Shown piece after piece: positions 1 to 8,223 of a DNA stretch of 64,000 nucleotides. Each line of letters opens with the position of its first letter. Position 1 is the stretch's first letter. The notes under the pieces are model-generated. The model saw only the letters and a program-made list of their open reading frames with translations. It was not told the origin of the DNA and did no database searches. The stretch spans positions 62,001-126,000 of the forward strand of contig NZ_MVIH01000005.1 in the NCBI RefSeq assembly GCF_002086695.1, written 5' to 3'. The DNA comes from Mycolicibacterium rhodesiae. GTDB lineage: Bacteria > Actinomycetota > Actinomycetes > Mycobacteriales > Mycobacteriaceae. Both the position numbers and the translations under genes were made by a program.

Positions 1-267
1 GCACTGGCCCGCCAGGCTGGTTCCGCCGCCCCGGGAGAACACCGAGCAGCCGTGATCCCGGCACGTCGAGATGGCTTCGGTCGCGGCCTCCGGCGTACGG
101 GGGATGACCACCCCGATCGGAATCTGGCGGAAGTTCGAGGCATCTGTGGAGTACGCGCTGCGACTACCGGTATCGAAGCGGACTTCTCCGTCGACACGGC
201 GGGTGAGGTCCTCGCGGAACGCGGCTCGCTTGTCACCCATTAGTTGATTCGAGTCAAGGATTGCCAT
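1..267 (-). CDS. FAD-linked oxidase, N-terminal fragment (cut by window edge)
   Basis: The reverse strand encodes 89 codons that open with MAILDSNQLMGDKRAAF and run into an FAD-binding type-4 (GlcD/lactate oxidase-like) N-terminus. It shows the substrate-neutral lead VVIPRTPEAATEAI and the glycine-rich FAD pyrophosphate loop SRGGGTSLAGQ at about residues 78-88. The rest lies beyond base 1, so it cannot be told whether it is a GlcD-type dehydrogenase or one of the larger mycobacterial FAD plus Fe-S fusions. The ATG at 267 is chosen because AGGAG lies six bases upstream; a second in-frame ATG at 240 has no such site. The gene is divergent from the ThDP enzyme at 351. Confidence 0.75.
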   Translation of the reverse strand, partial: MAILDSNQLMGDKRAAFREDLTRRVDGEVRFDTGSRSAYSTDASNFRQIPIGVVIPRTPEAATEAISTCRDHGCSVFSRGGGTSLAGQC

Positions 268-350
268 GGGGAAACTCCTGTCAAACCGGTTTGTGCTCAA
301 TGGCGTCGGGTACGCGCTTCATCGGGTGCCCGCAGATATGGAGGAGAAAC

Positions 351-2144
351 ATGGCAGAGACGGTCGCGGACTTTTTGCTCTCGCGCTTGCGTGATTGGGG
401 GGTCCGCCACGTATTCGCCTATCCCGGTGACGGGATAAACGGCATTGTCGGGGCATTCGGCGCGGCCGATAACAAGCCGCAGTTCGTCCAGGCAAGGCAC
501 GAAGAGATGGCTGCGTTCGAGGCCACCGGATACGCCAAGTTCACAGGTGGCCTGGGCGTGTGTATGGCGACCTCTGGCCCGGGCGCCGTGCATCTGCTCA
601 ACGGGCTCTACGACGCCAAGCTCGACCACGTGCCGGTGGTGGCGATCGTCGGTCAAACCGCCCGCAGTGCGATGGGCGGCTCCTATCAGCAGGAGGTGGA
701 TCTGCAGTCGCTCTACAAGGACGTCGCGAGCGACTACTTGGTCGAAGTCAACGTCGCCGAGCAACTCCCCAATGCGCTGGATCGAGCCATTCGGACTGCG
801 CTGACCCGACGCGCGCCCACCGCATTGATCATCCCGTCCGATCTGCAGGAGGAGGAGTTCACTGCACCGCAACACGCGTTCAAGCAAGTGCCGTCGAGCG
901 ATCCGAGCTTTCAGTGGCCGGTGCTGCAGCCGCCGGAGGAGTCCGTGCGGCATGCCGCCGAGATTCTGAATGCGGGTGAAAAAGTCGCGATCCTGATCGG
1001 GCAAGGCGCCCGCGGCGCGGCCGAAGAGGTGAAGAAAGTCGCCGAGCTGACCGGTGCCGGCGTCGCCAAAGCTCTGTTGGGCAAGGACGTGCTGCCCGAC
1101 GATCTGCCGTATGTGACCGGCTCGATCGGCCTGCTCGGCACCAGGCCCAGCTACGAGATGATGCGGGATTGCGACACGCTGATCATCGTGGGGTCGAACT
1201 TTCCCTACACGCAGTTTCTGCCGAAGTTCGGCCAAGCGCGTGCCATTCAGATCGATGTCGATGGGACCGCCATAGGCATGCGGTATCCGACCGAGATCAA
1301 CATCGTCGCCGACGCTGCGGCGACCTTGCGTGCGGTGATTCCACTGCTCGCACAGAAGGATTCGACGAAATGGCGTGACACCATCACCGGAAACGTGGCC
1401 CGGTGGTGGGAAACGATGGAAAAGCAGGCCATGCTATCGGCCAAGCCGGTCAACCCGATGCGAATCGTGTGGGAACTGTCGTCCCGATTGCCGGGTGATG
1501 CGATCCTATCGGCAGATTCCGGCTCGTCGACGAACTGGTACGCCCGCTGCGTGAAGATTCGGGATCGGGTCCGGGGATCGCTATCGGGAACGCTGGCCAC
1601 CATGGGCCCCGGTGTCCCTTATGCGATCGGAGCCAAGTTCGCTCACCCCGATCGGCCCGCTATCGCCCTGGTCGGCGACGGCGCGATGCAGATGAACGGT
1701 TTGGCCGAGCTGATGACCATTGCCCGGTATTACCGGCAATGGTCGGACCCGCGCTTGATCATCTGCGTGTTCCACAACAACGATCTCAACCAGGTGACAT
1801 GGGAACTGCGAGCGATGGGCGGCTTTCCGAAGTTCGAGGAATCTCAAGCGCTTCCCGATGTCTCCTACGCCGACATCGCCAGGTGTATGGGTTTGGAGGC
1901 GATTGCCGTCGACGATCCCGATGACATCGGGACGGCGTGGGACACAGCGTTGGCCGCAGACAAGCCGACCGTACTCGATGTGCGCTGTGACCCCGAGATG
2001 CCGCCGATTCCGCCGCACGCGACCTACGAACAAGGCAAGGAACTGCTGACCGCGCTCGCCAAGGGCGACTCAGCTCGCTGGCACATCATGATGCAAGGGG
2101 TCAAGACCAAGGCTCAAGAGTTCGTGCCGCACCGCGAGGGATGA
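351..2144 (+). CDS. Thiamine-diphosphate-dependent enzyme, pyruvate oxidase / acetolactate synthase family
   Basis: A 597-residue ThDP enzyme with the usual three domains. The Pyr domain has catalytic Glu51 in RHEEMAAFEATGYAKFTG, a central domain follows, and the C-terminal PP domain carries the Mg-ThDP motif GDGAMQMNG with the matching HNNDLNQ. Its length and the YPGDGINGIVGAF opening fit the PoxB-like (pyruvate:quinone) branch better than anabolic acetolactate synthase. No regulatory ilvN-like gene is adjacent. Substrate is inferred only. The start at 351 has GGAGGAG just upstream; the in-frame ATG at 261 would add an unrelated leader. The stop overlaps the next start (ATGA), so it heads a four-gene operon with small membrane proteins. 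Confidence 0.85.
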   Translation: MAETVADFLLSRLRDWGVRHVFAYPGDGINGIVGAFGAADNKPQFVQARHEEMAAFEATGYAKFTGGLGVCMATSGPGAVHLLNGLYDAKLDHVPVVAIVGQTARSAMGGSYQQEVDLQSLYKDVASDYLVEVNVAEQLPNALDRAIRTALTRRAPTALIIPSDLQEEEFTAPQHAFKQVPSSDPSFQWPVLQPPEESVRHAAEILNAGEKVAILIGQGARGAAEEVKKVAELTGAGVAKALLGKDVLPDDLPYVTGSIGLLGTRPSYEMMRDCDTLIIVGSNFPYTQFLPKFGQARAIQIDVDGTAIGMRYPTEINIVADAAATLRAVIPLLAQKDSTKWRDTITGNVARWWETMEKQAMLSAKPVNPMRIVWELSSRLPGDAILSADSGSSTNWYARCVKIRDRVRGSLSGTLATMGPGVPYAIGAKFAHPDRPAIALVGDGAMQMNGLAELMTIARYYRQWSDPRLIICVFHNNDLNQVTWELRAMGGFPKFEESQALPDVSYADIARCMGLEAIAVDDPDDIGTAWDTALAADKPTVLDVRCDPEMPPIPPHATYEQGKELLTALAKGDSARWHIMMQGVKTKAQEFVPHREG

Positions 2145-2584
2145 TGGCCGTGAACTGGCTTGCGCTCGGCCGTGCCGGATTCGGTGCCGTCGTGCTCCTC
2201 CGCCCGGACGAGGTCGCCGGACACATCGGAGACGTGGAGTTGAGCGACGGAACCCGCACAGCTATGCGCATTCTCGGTGCGCGGCTTCTGGTTGAGTCGG
2301 CCGTGTGCGCGGTGCGGCCCACTCGCTGCGTGATAGCGCTGGAGGTGGTTGTCGACGTCATACATGGGGCGACGATGGCCGCGGTAGCGGTGGTCAGCGA
2401 TAGCGACAGCCGCCGCCGAGCGGCGGCTGCCAACGTGCTGACCGCGGCGGCGTTCGCAGTCGCCGACGTCGCCGCGATCAAGCGACATCAGCGCAACGCA
2501 ATGGCTGAGCCCAATGTCCTGTTGGGATGGCGCGACGCCACGGCGGACCGGCTATGCCGGCTGATGCGCATTCCAGGACGGTGA
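2141..2584 (+). CDS. Hypothetical small membrane protein
   Basis: A 147-residue protein I do not recognise. It starts within the stop codon of the ThDP enzyme (ATGA) and so is probably translationally coupled. It has hydrophobic segments near residues 5-20 (LALGRAGFGAVVLL), 55-75 and 88-110, separated by short charged loops. The pattern resembles small DUF4267-like integral membrane proteins, but this is only an impression. Its position between the ThDP enzyme and two further membrane proteins suggests a membrane-associated partner of that enzyme. Confidence 0.6.
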   Translation: MMAVNWLALGRAGFGAVVLLRPDEVAGHIGDVELSDGTRTAMRILGARLLVESAVCAVRPTRCVIALEVVVDVIHGATMAAVAVVSDSDSRRRAAAANVLTAAAFAVADVAAIKRHQRNAMAEPNVLLGWRDATADRLCRLMRIPGR

Positions 2585-3279
2585 CGGTGGCACCCTCCTG
2601 GCTTGTGGTGCTCTCATGGTGCGCGCTGGCATTAGCAGGCGTGAGCACGCTGGTGATCGTGGCCGATATCTACGCACGCGGTTATAGCCAGCGCATGCGG
2701 GTGATGGAGGCGGTGTGGCCGGTCACCGGGCTCTACCTCGGACCAGTCGCGGTGTGGATGTATTGGCGCTACGGCAGGCCGCAAAGCAACAAGTGGCTGG
2801 AAGAGCACGGCCTCGACGCTCCACCCGACAAACCGAAATGGGCCACCACCGCAATCGGAGTGAGCCATTGCGGTGCCGGATGCACGCTCGGCGACATCAT
2901 CGCTGAATTCGCGGTATTCGCACTGGCACTTCAATTGTTCGGGCGGGCGCTGCTACCGGAGTACATCGGCGACTACATCGCCGCACTGGCGTTGGGAATT
3001 CTGTTCCAGTACTTCGCGATAGCGCCGATGCGGGGATTGGGAGTGCGTAAGGGACTGGCCGCTGCGGCCAAGGCCGACGTACTGTCGCTGACGGCCTTCG
3101 AAGTCGGACTGTTCGGTTGGATGGCACTGATGGCCTTCGTATTCTTCGGATCGCACCCGCTGCACCCAGACAGCCCCGTCTATTGGTTCCTGATGCAGAT
3201 CGGGATGGTCATCGGCTTTGCCACCGCGTGGCCGGCCAACGTCTGGCTGATCAGGCGAGGCATCAAGGAAGCAATGTGA
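2581..3279 (+). CDS. DUF4396-type integral membrane protein
   Basis: A 232-residue membrane protein with about six hydrophobic segments and the conserved cysteine/histidine motif SHCGAGCTLGDI near residue 100, typical of DUF4396 proteins. The family has no established function; the HCGAGC motif suggests metal or thiol chemistry inside the membrane. The GTG at 2581 overlaps the previous stop (GTGA), matching the coupling style of this operon; an ATG at 2554 is the alternative. The last codon and stop overlap the GTG of the DUF421 gene. Confidence 0.75.
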   Translation: MTVAPSWLVVLSWCALALAGVSTLVIVADIYARGYSQRMRVMEAVWPVTGLYLGPVAVWMYWRYGRPQSNKWLEEHGLDAPPDKPKWATTAIGVSHCGAGCTLGDIIAEFAVFALALQLFGRALLPEYIGDYIAALALGILFQYFAIAPMRGLGVRKGLAAAAKADVLSLTAFEVGLFGWMALMAFVFFGSHPLHPDSPVYWFLMQIGMVIGFATAWPANVWLIRRGIKEAM

Positions 3280-3770
3280 ACGGCTGGGAGCACGCGCTGA
3301 TGGGCGACTGGCACCAGGCGCCGTGGGCAGCCGTCAAGGCGTTGACACTCTTCGTCACTGCTGCGGCGGCGTTTCGCTTCACCCAACGTCGTGCGATCGC
3401 AGAGTTCACCCCGTTCGATTGGGTGACTGCGGTCGCCGTCGGCGCAGTCGTTGGCAGGACCGCGACTGCGCCCGACACCGCATGGTTGACCGGAGCCGCG
3501 GCGCTGACGACGTTGATCGCGGCGCATGCAGCGGTCACCCGGATGCGGTTCGTTCCGGCGTTGCGGCGGATTGTGGATCCGCCGCTACGGGTGCTGATCC
3601 GCGACGGCCGGATCGACGAGCGAAATCTGCGACGCAGTGGGCTGACTCGCGCCGACCTCGACGCGGCCCTGCGGCAACATGGCCACCGGAGCCCAGCCGA
3701 CGTTCATCTGGCATTGTTCGAAGAGAAAGGCGCGGTGTCGGTGCTGACGACGACGGTCAAGAAGGATTGA
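3276..3770 (+). CDS. DUF421 (YetF/YcaP-like) membrane protein
   Basis: A 164-residue protein with N-terminal membrane segments (about 15-35 and 45-85) and a soluble C-terminal part containing the DUF421 signature: VIRDG-like LIRDGRIDERNLRRSGLT, then a DLDAALRQHG segment and the strand HLALFEEKGAVSVL. In Bacillus YetF-like relatives this fold is linked to the cell envelope and spore revival; the role here is unknown. The GTG at 3276 overlaps the stop of the preceding gene. It is the last gene of the ThDP-enzyme operon. Confidence 0.75.
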   Translation: MNGWEHALMGDWHQAPWAAVKALTLFVTAAAAFRFTQRRAIAEFTPFDWVTAVAVGAVVGRTATAPDTAWLTGAAALTTLIAAHAAVTRMRFVPALRRIVDPPLRVLIRDGRIDERNLRRSGLTRADLDAALRQHGHRSPADVHLALFEEKGAVSVLTTTVKKD

Positions 3771-3806
3771 AACCGCCGGGGACAAGCGACGTTGGGGAGG
3801 CACGGC

Positions 3807-4292
3807 GTGCGACAGTCGATTGACGGACCATCGGCCGACGACGTTGATGCGGTTCTGCGCGCTTCCCGCGCGCTGGTGGGGATTGCCGCCGCGTCGATAG
3901 CCGAGATCTCTGAAGTCGTCACGGTTCCTCAGCTGCGGGTGCTGGTGATGATCGACACGCACGGTCCGCTGAACCTGGCCTCGGTGGCCGACGGTCTGGA
4001 CATCAGTGCGTCCAACGCCAGCCGGATCTGCGACCGGCTGATCAAGGCCGGCTTCCTGCACCGGCAGGATTCTGCGGCAGACCGGCGCAACATCTCGCTG
4101 TCCCTGACCACTGAGGGCAGGCAGCTGGTTCGCAAGATGAATCGTCACCGGCGCCGTTCGATCACCCGGGTGCTGCGCGCCATGAGCGCCACGGAGCGCG
4201 ATTCGGTCATCACGGCGCTGGACGCTTTCGCGGCCGCCGCCGGTGAACCGGCCGACGATGCCGGGCTCCGTTTGGTGTGGCCGCCGGCCTGA
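3807..4292 (+). CDS. MarR family transcriptional regulator
   Basis: A 161-residue winged-helix regulator. The DNA-binding part spans about residues 45-105: VPQLRVLVMIDTHGPLNLASVADGL is the first helix pair, SASNASRICDRLIKAGFL is the recognition helix, and DRRNISLSLTTEG is the wing, the classic MarR DxR signature. The GTG at 3807 is preferred because GGGGAGG ends six bases upstream; a TTG at 3792 is possible but poorer. It stands alone, 36 bases after the membrane operon, and may regulate that operon. The ligand is unknown. Confidence 0.85.
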   Translation: MRQSIDGPSADDVDAVLRASRALVGIAAASIAEISEVVTVPQLRVLVMIDTHGPLNLASVADGLDISASNASRICDRLIKAGFLHRQDSAADRRNISLSLTTEGRQLVRKMNRHRRRSITRVLRAMSATERDSVITALDAFAAAAGEPADDAGLRLVWPPA

Positions 4293-4356
4293 CACGACCG
4301 ATTTGTTACCGGTCCGCGCTCTGGTGTCGACATCAGACGTGAGAACGTAGACCTCT

Positions 4357-4914
4357 ATGCAATCGCACAGCTTCGTCACCTATGAGGAATTCGGGCGCCG
4401 GTTCTTCGAGATCGCGGTGACCGAGGAGCGGGTGGCTGCCGCGTTCGCCGAGATCGCCGGCGGCGAATTCGAAATGGGCCCGATGGCCCAGGGGCCAGGC
4501 GGCCTGGCCAAGGTCACCGCCAAAGTGCGGATCCAACAGCCGACCGCCCGCCGCAGCGTGGGCGACACCATCACCTTCAACGTGCGCATCCCGCTGGTGA
4601 TCGAGCTGATCGTGGACCTGCGGGTCGACAAGCAGCGGTTCAAGGTCGACGGCGACATCGCGCTGCGGGCGACCGCCCGCGCGGCCGAACCGCTCACCCT
4701 GGTCATCGACGTCGCCAAGCCGCGGCCCTCCGACATCGCCGTGCATGTGACGTCGAAATCCGTGCGCGGCGAGATCCTGCGGATCGTGGCCGGTGTCGAC
4801 ACCGAGATCCGCCGCTTCGTCGCGGCCTACGTCGCCGACGAGATCGACAGCCCCGCCTCGCAGCAGGCGAAGGTCATCGATGTCGAAGAGGCCGTCGCCG
4901 CAGCCTGGGACTGA
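4357..4914 (+). CDS. Conserved mycobacterial hypothetical protein
   Basis: A 185-residue soluble protein without a signal peptide. Residues 1-40 are helical (VTYEEFGRRFFEIAVTEERVA), then alternating beta strands carry short charged turns (LIVDLRVDKQRFKVDGDIALR), and a C-terminal helix runs from about 145 to 170. The beta-rich middle recalls lipid-binding SMP/BPI-like or DUF2993 folds, which is an inference from pattern only. I assign no function. It is 64 bases after the MarR gene on the same strand. Confidence 0.65.
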   Translation: MQSHSFVTYEEFGRRFFEIAVTEERVAAAFAEIAGGEFEMGPMAQGPGGLAKVTAKVRIQQPTARRSVGDTITFNVRIPLVIELIVDLRVDKQRFKVDGDIALRATARAAEPLTLVIDVAKPRPSDIAVHVTSKSVRGEILRIVAGVDTEIRRFVAAYVADEIDSPASQQAKVIDVEEAVAAAWD

Positions 4915-4948
4915 GCGAGCGATTCCACGGCAGCAGGCTGCGGGCGGA

Positions 4949-4965
4949 TTAACGGTGTCTTAACG
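4949..4965 (+). promoter_or_regulatory. Direct repeat TTAACG with 11-base period
   Basis: TTAACG occurs at 4949-4954 and again at 4960-4965, about 60 bases before the PAP2 gene start. An 11-base head-to-tail period is the usual geometry of OmpR/PhoB-type response-regulator boxes. The regulator is not identified. Confidence 0.3.
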
Positions 4966-5019
4966 AAATCTTGCGCAAAGCGGGTAACCCCATGCGATGA
5001 ACGGGTTGAGTAGACGGCG

Positions 5020-6171
5020 ATGACCGCCGTCGACGTCGAGCCTGCAGCGCCGCAGTGTGATCCGGATCCCAGGTCCGCCCGGCTCACGCTGATCCGTCGC
5101 ATCGCCGTCGGAGTCTGGCTCGCCGGGATCGTATTGTGGACTGCCACAAATGGTTTGGCGCTCAACCGTGAACTCGTACTGCTCTACGTGTGTTCCGGGC
5201 TGCTGGCCGCCAGCATCGGAAGGCGTCGGGTGCTGCTGATCGTGCGGGACTGGCTGCCCTTCGCCGTGGTGCTGATCGTCTACGACCTGAGCAGGGGAGC
5301 GGCCGGGTTGATCGGCACCCCCACCCAGTGGGTGTGGCAGCCGGAGGTTGACCGTCGGATGTTCGGCGCGGTGCCCACCGTGTGGCTGCAAGAACACCTC
5401 AAGATGCCGTCCCCGCCCTGGTGGGAGGTGGTCATCAGCACGGTGTACATGTCGTTCTTCATCCTTCCGTACGTGGTGGCGGGCGTGCTGTGGTTGCGCG
5501 ATCGGGCCGAGTGGAAGGCTTTCGTCCGTCGTTTCCTGGTGCTGTCGTTCGCGGCGCTCGCCATCTATGCGGTGCTGCCCGCGGCCCCGCCGTGGGCGGC
5601 GGCCCGCTGCGAGCCGGCCGACGTCGCCGGTGGTCCGTCCGCACCGCCGTGCATGTTCAACCCGGTGCCGCATGCCGACGGCGGGCTGCTGGGGCCGGCG
5701 ACCGCGCAGCACCCGGGTGCCAACGACGTGGTGGAGCGGATCTCCAGCCGGGGATTCGGGATGCTGCATCTGGACGTGGCCCGCGCGCTGCTGGACGAAG
5801 GCCAGGCCAGCGTCAACCTGGTCGCCGCCATTCCCTCGCTGCACGCCGGGCTGTCGGCGATGATCGCGGCATTCCTGTGGGGGCGGGTCGGCCGGCGCTG
5901 GCGCCCGCTGCTGGCCGCGTATGTGGCGATCATGGCGTTCACCCTGGTGTACGCGGCCGAACATTACGTCGTGGATCTGCTGCTCGGGTGGGCACTGGCC
6001 GCGGCGACCACATTGGCCGTCCGCAGCTACGAGCGCCGCCGGCTAGCCGCGGCGGGACCGCCCGGTGAAATTGAGTGGCCGCCCGACGGCACTGAGTTGG
6101 CTGAGAACGTCCTCGACGCGCGCCCTGGGCACCTCGGCCCGCCATTGCGGGAGGCTACCGGTCAGCTGTAA
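5020..6171 (+). CDS. PAP2-superfamily membrane phosphatase/transferase
   Basis: A 383-residue polytopic membrane protein with at least six hydrophobic segments. The PAP2 catalytic motifs are in the C-terminal half: IPSLHAGLSAMIA (motif 2, with the catalytic His) near residue 275 and EHYVVDLLLGWALA (motif 3, His and Asp) near 315. The long N-terminal membrane part resembles the AUR1/inositol phosphorylceramide-synthase-like mycobacterial PAP2 proteins. It probably acts on a lipid phosphate or polyprenyl-phosphate in the cell envelope. The ATG at 5020 is the first good start after the intergenic repeats. The last 129 bases overlap the convergent DUF2993 gene. Confidence 0.8.
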   Translation: MTAVDVEPAAPQCDPDPRSARLTLIRRIAVGVWLAGIVLWTATNGLALNRELVLLYVCSGLLAASIGRRRVLLIVRDWLPFAVVLIVYDLSRGAAGLIGTPTQWVWQPEVDRRMFGAVPTVWLQEHLKMPSPPWWEVVISTVYMSFFILPYVVAGVLWLRDRAEWKAFVRRFLVLSFAALAIYAVLPAAPPWAAARCEPADVAGGPSAPPCMFNPVPHADGGLLGPATAQHPGANDVVERISSRGFGMLHLDVARALLDEGQASVNLVAAIPSLHAGLSAMIAAFLWGRVGRRWRPLLAAYVAIMAFTLVYAAEHYVVDLLLGWALAAATTLAVRSYERRRLAAAGPPGEIEWPPDGTELAENVLDARPGHLGPPLREATGQL

Positions 6172-6834
6172 GGAGCTGGGCCCCAACGACAGACTGGTCA
6201 GGGTCAGGCCGCCGGCCAGTTCTGGAAGCCGCACCGGATAGGACGGCAACCGAGTCGGCAACGCCCACCGACGCCGAGTGGTGCGCAGCGCCCGCGGATG
6301 CAACCACAACGTCGAGCCGTCCAACTCCACGTCCACCTCCACACTGCCCAGCCGGGGGTGGCGGGTCCATCGCAACCGCGCGATGCCGTCGTCGTCGACG
6401 TGGCCCGTCAGCCGGGGCAGCGATTCGGAGAACACCGCGTTGAGCGCCGCAGTGGAGATAACCATGGTCACCTCGACCGGTGCGGCCACCAAAATCGGCG
6501 GAACGCCCGGCTTCAAGTGCACATTGTGCAAGACCATCGTGGCGCCCTCGAAATGGTGATTGCCCCAACGGATGTCGGTCGCCGTTATCCGAACGTCGTT
6601 GAGCTGACCGACGGCAAGGCCACGAACATCGAGACGAGAGTTGAATTCGGTGACAGTCAACGTGATGTCCCCGCCATCGAGTCGCACGGTCATCGTCCGG
6701 CCGACCACCAACCGTTTGACGGTCATGAACACGGTGCGATACGCCATCGCCGCCCCGGTGCTCACCGGGAAGGTCGCCGCCGACGACCACACCGAGGACA
6801 GCAGACCCAGCGAACGTGCCATAGGGCTACCCAT
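6043..6834 (-). CDS. DUF2993 (LmeA-like) lipid-binding family protein
   Basis: A 263-residue protein with an N-terminal hydrophobic, uncleaved-anchor-like segment followed by the repetitive beta structure of DUF2993, e.g. GGDITLTVTEFNSRLDVRG, ATDIRWGNHHFEGATMVL and PVEVTMVISTAALNAVF. In mycobacteria the DUF2993 protein LmeA supports lipomannan elongation; this is a paralogue, not LmeA itself as far as I can tell. The start at 6834 has GAGCAGG upstream; the ATG at 6822 is an alternative. Its 3' end overlaps the PAP2 gene by 129 bases on the opposite strand. Confidence 0.7.
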   Translation of the reverse strand: MGSPMARSLGLLSSVWSSAATFPVSTGAAMAYRTVFMTVKRLVVGRTMTVRLDGGDITLTVTEFNSRLDVRGLAVGQLNDVRITATDIRWGNHHFEGATMVLHNVHLKPGVPPILVAAPVEVTMVISTAALNAVFSESLPRLTGHVDDDGIARLRWTRHPRLGSVEVDVELDGSTLWLHPRALRTTRRRWALPTRLPSYPVRLPELAGGLTLTSLSLGPSSLQLTGSLPQWRAEVPRARVEDVLSQLSAVGRPLNFTGRSRRG

Positions 6835-6879
6835 CCTGCTCGGCGGGCCCGGCCGGGCGCAACAGTCCCAGCCGCGAGT

Positions 6880-6912
6880 TTGTATTCGCCGGGTGAGGGT
6901 ATAACTGGCCCG
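6880..6912 (+). promoter_or_regulatory. SigA-type promoter giving a leaderless mRNA
   Basis: TATAAC at 6900-6905 is an almost ideal mycobacterial -10 element, followed by seven bases and then the ATG at 6913. There is no ribosome-binding site, so the transcript probably begins at or next to the start codon. A weak TTGTAT at 6880-6885 could serve as -35 but the spacing is short. Confidence 0.55.
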
Positions 6913-8223
6913 ATGACGTCCGTGGTGGTGGTGGGAAGCGGGTTCACCGGGTTCGAATGCGCACGACGGCTGCAACGCCGCCTGCACCGGCACCACGCGG
7001 ATGTGCAGATCACCCTCATCTCGCCGATCGACTACATGCTCTACACACCGCTGCTGCCCGACGTGGCCGGCGGCCTGGTGGACGCGCGGTTCGTCTCCAT
7101 CCCGCTGGCCGGCATGCTTCCCGGGGTTCAGGTGATCCGCGGTCGCGTCGACAACGCGGACCTGACGGCGCACACGCTCGCCTACACCGACCCGGAGGGC
7201 CGAACCCGCGAGCTGGGCTGGGATCGGCTGGTGCTCACGCCCGGCTCGGTGACCCGCCTGTTCGACATTCCGGGCCTGGCCACCTACGCCCGCGGCCTCA
7301 AATCGATTGCCGAGGCGCTCTACCTGCGTGACCACTTCCTTGAGCAGCTGGAACTGGCCGGTATCGACTCCGACCCCGCGGTGGCCGCGGCCCGACGAAC
7401 CGTGGTGGTGGTGGGCGCGTCGTATTCGGGCACCGAATTGGTCGTCCAGCTGCGGGCACTGGCCGACGCCGCGGCCCGTCAGATGGGATTCGATCCGGAA
7501 TCGGTGCGCTTCCTGCTGCTGGACCTCGCCGAACAGGTGATGCCCGAAGTGGGTGAGAAACTCGGCAACGCCGCGCGGGAAGTTCTGCGCGATCGTGGTA
7601 TCGACGTGCGGCTGGGCCTGACACTGAAGGAAGTGCACGCCGATCACGTTGTGCTCAGCGATGACTCGCGGGTCGACACCCGAACGGTGGCCTGGGTGAC
7701 GGGCGTGACCGCCGCTCCGCTGATCGAGACGCTCGGCCTGCCGACCGAGAAGGGGCGGCTGAAGGTCGGCGCGGACTTGCGGGTGCCCGGGCACCCCGAC
7801 GTGTTCGCCGCAGGCGACGCCGCGGCGGTACCCGACCTGACCAAGCCCGGCACGATCACTCCACCCACCGCGCAGCATGCGGTGCGACAAGGAAAAGCGT
7901 TGGCGCGCAACGTGGCCGCCAGCCTGGGATTCGGCACGTCCAAGGACTACCGGCATCGGAACATGGGTTTGGTCGTCGACCTCGGCCCGCGCAAGGCCGT
8001 GGCCAACCCGCTCAATGTCCAGGTATCCGGCCTGCCCGCAAAGGCGGTCACCCGCGCCTATCACCTGTATGCGATCCCGCGGGGAGTCAATCGGTGGGCG
8101 GTCGGGCTGGCCTACCTCACCGACCTGATCTTCCCGAGGACCCTGGTGTCGATGGGACTTGCCAGCCAGGAAGATGCCCAGTTCTCGACCAGCGAGGGCA
8201 TACCGATGCTCAAGGCCGACTGA
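6913..8223 (+). CDS. NDH-2-like NAD(P)H/FAD-dependent dehydrogenase
   Basis: A 436-residue two-dinucleotide-fold flavoprotein. FAD-binding VVVVGSGFTGFECARRL opens the chain at residue 4, the NAD(P)-binding VVVVGASYSGTELVVQL is near residue 165, and the second FAD motif VFAAGDAAAVPD is near 300. This is the type II NADH:quinone dehydrogenase family. It lacks the clear C-terminal membrane helix of Ndh and resembles the mycobacterial Rv1812c-type dehydrogenase more than the main Ndh. Expression is probably from the leaderless promoter ending at 6905. Its TGA abuts the stop of the convergent reductase gene without a gap. Confidence 0.8.
   Translation: MTSVVVVGSGFTGFECARRLQRRLHRHHADVQITLISPIDYMLYTPLLPDVAGGLVDARFVSIPLAGMLPGVQVIRGRVDNADLTAHTLAYTDPEGRTRELGWDRLVLTPGSVTRLFDIPGLATYARGLKSIAEALYLRDHFLEQLELAGIDSDPAVAAARRTVVVVGASYSGTELVVQLRALADAAARQMGFDPESVRFLLLDLAEQVMPEVGEKLGNAAREVLRDRGIDVRLGLTLKEVHADHVVLSDDSRVDTRTVAWVTGVTAAPLIETLGLPTEKGRLKVGADLRVPGHPDVFAAGDAAAVPDLTKPGTITPPTAQHAVRQGKALARNVAASLGFGTSKDYRHRNMGLVVDLGPRKAVANPLNVQVSGLPAKAVTRAYHLYAIPRGVNRWAVGLAYLTDLIFPRTLVSMGLASQEDAQFSTSEGIPMLKAD

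Noticed and set aside
351..2144. Calling the ThDP enzyme ilvG/ilvB (acetolactate synthase)
   Set aside because: No regulatory subunit, PoxB-like motifs and membrane-protein operon context fit a pyruvate-oxidase-type enzyme better.
6043..8064. 673-codon reverse frame spanning the NDH-2-like gene
   Set aside because: Only the part after 6834 reads as real DUF2993 protein; the rest is a shadow of the dehydrogenase.
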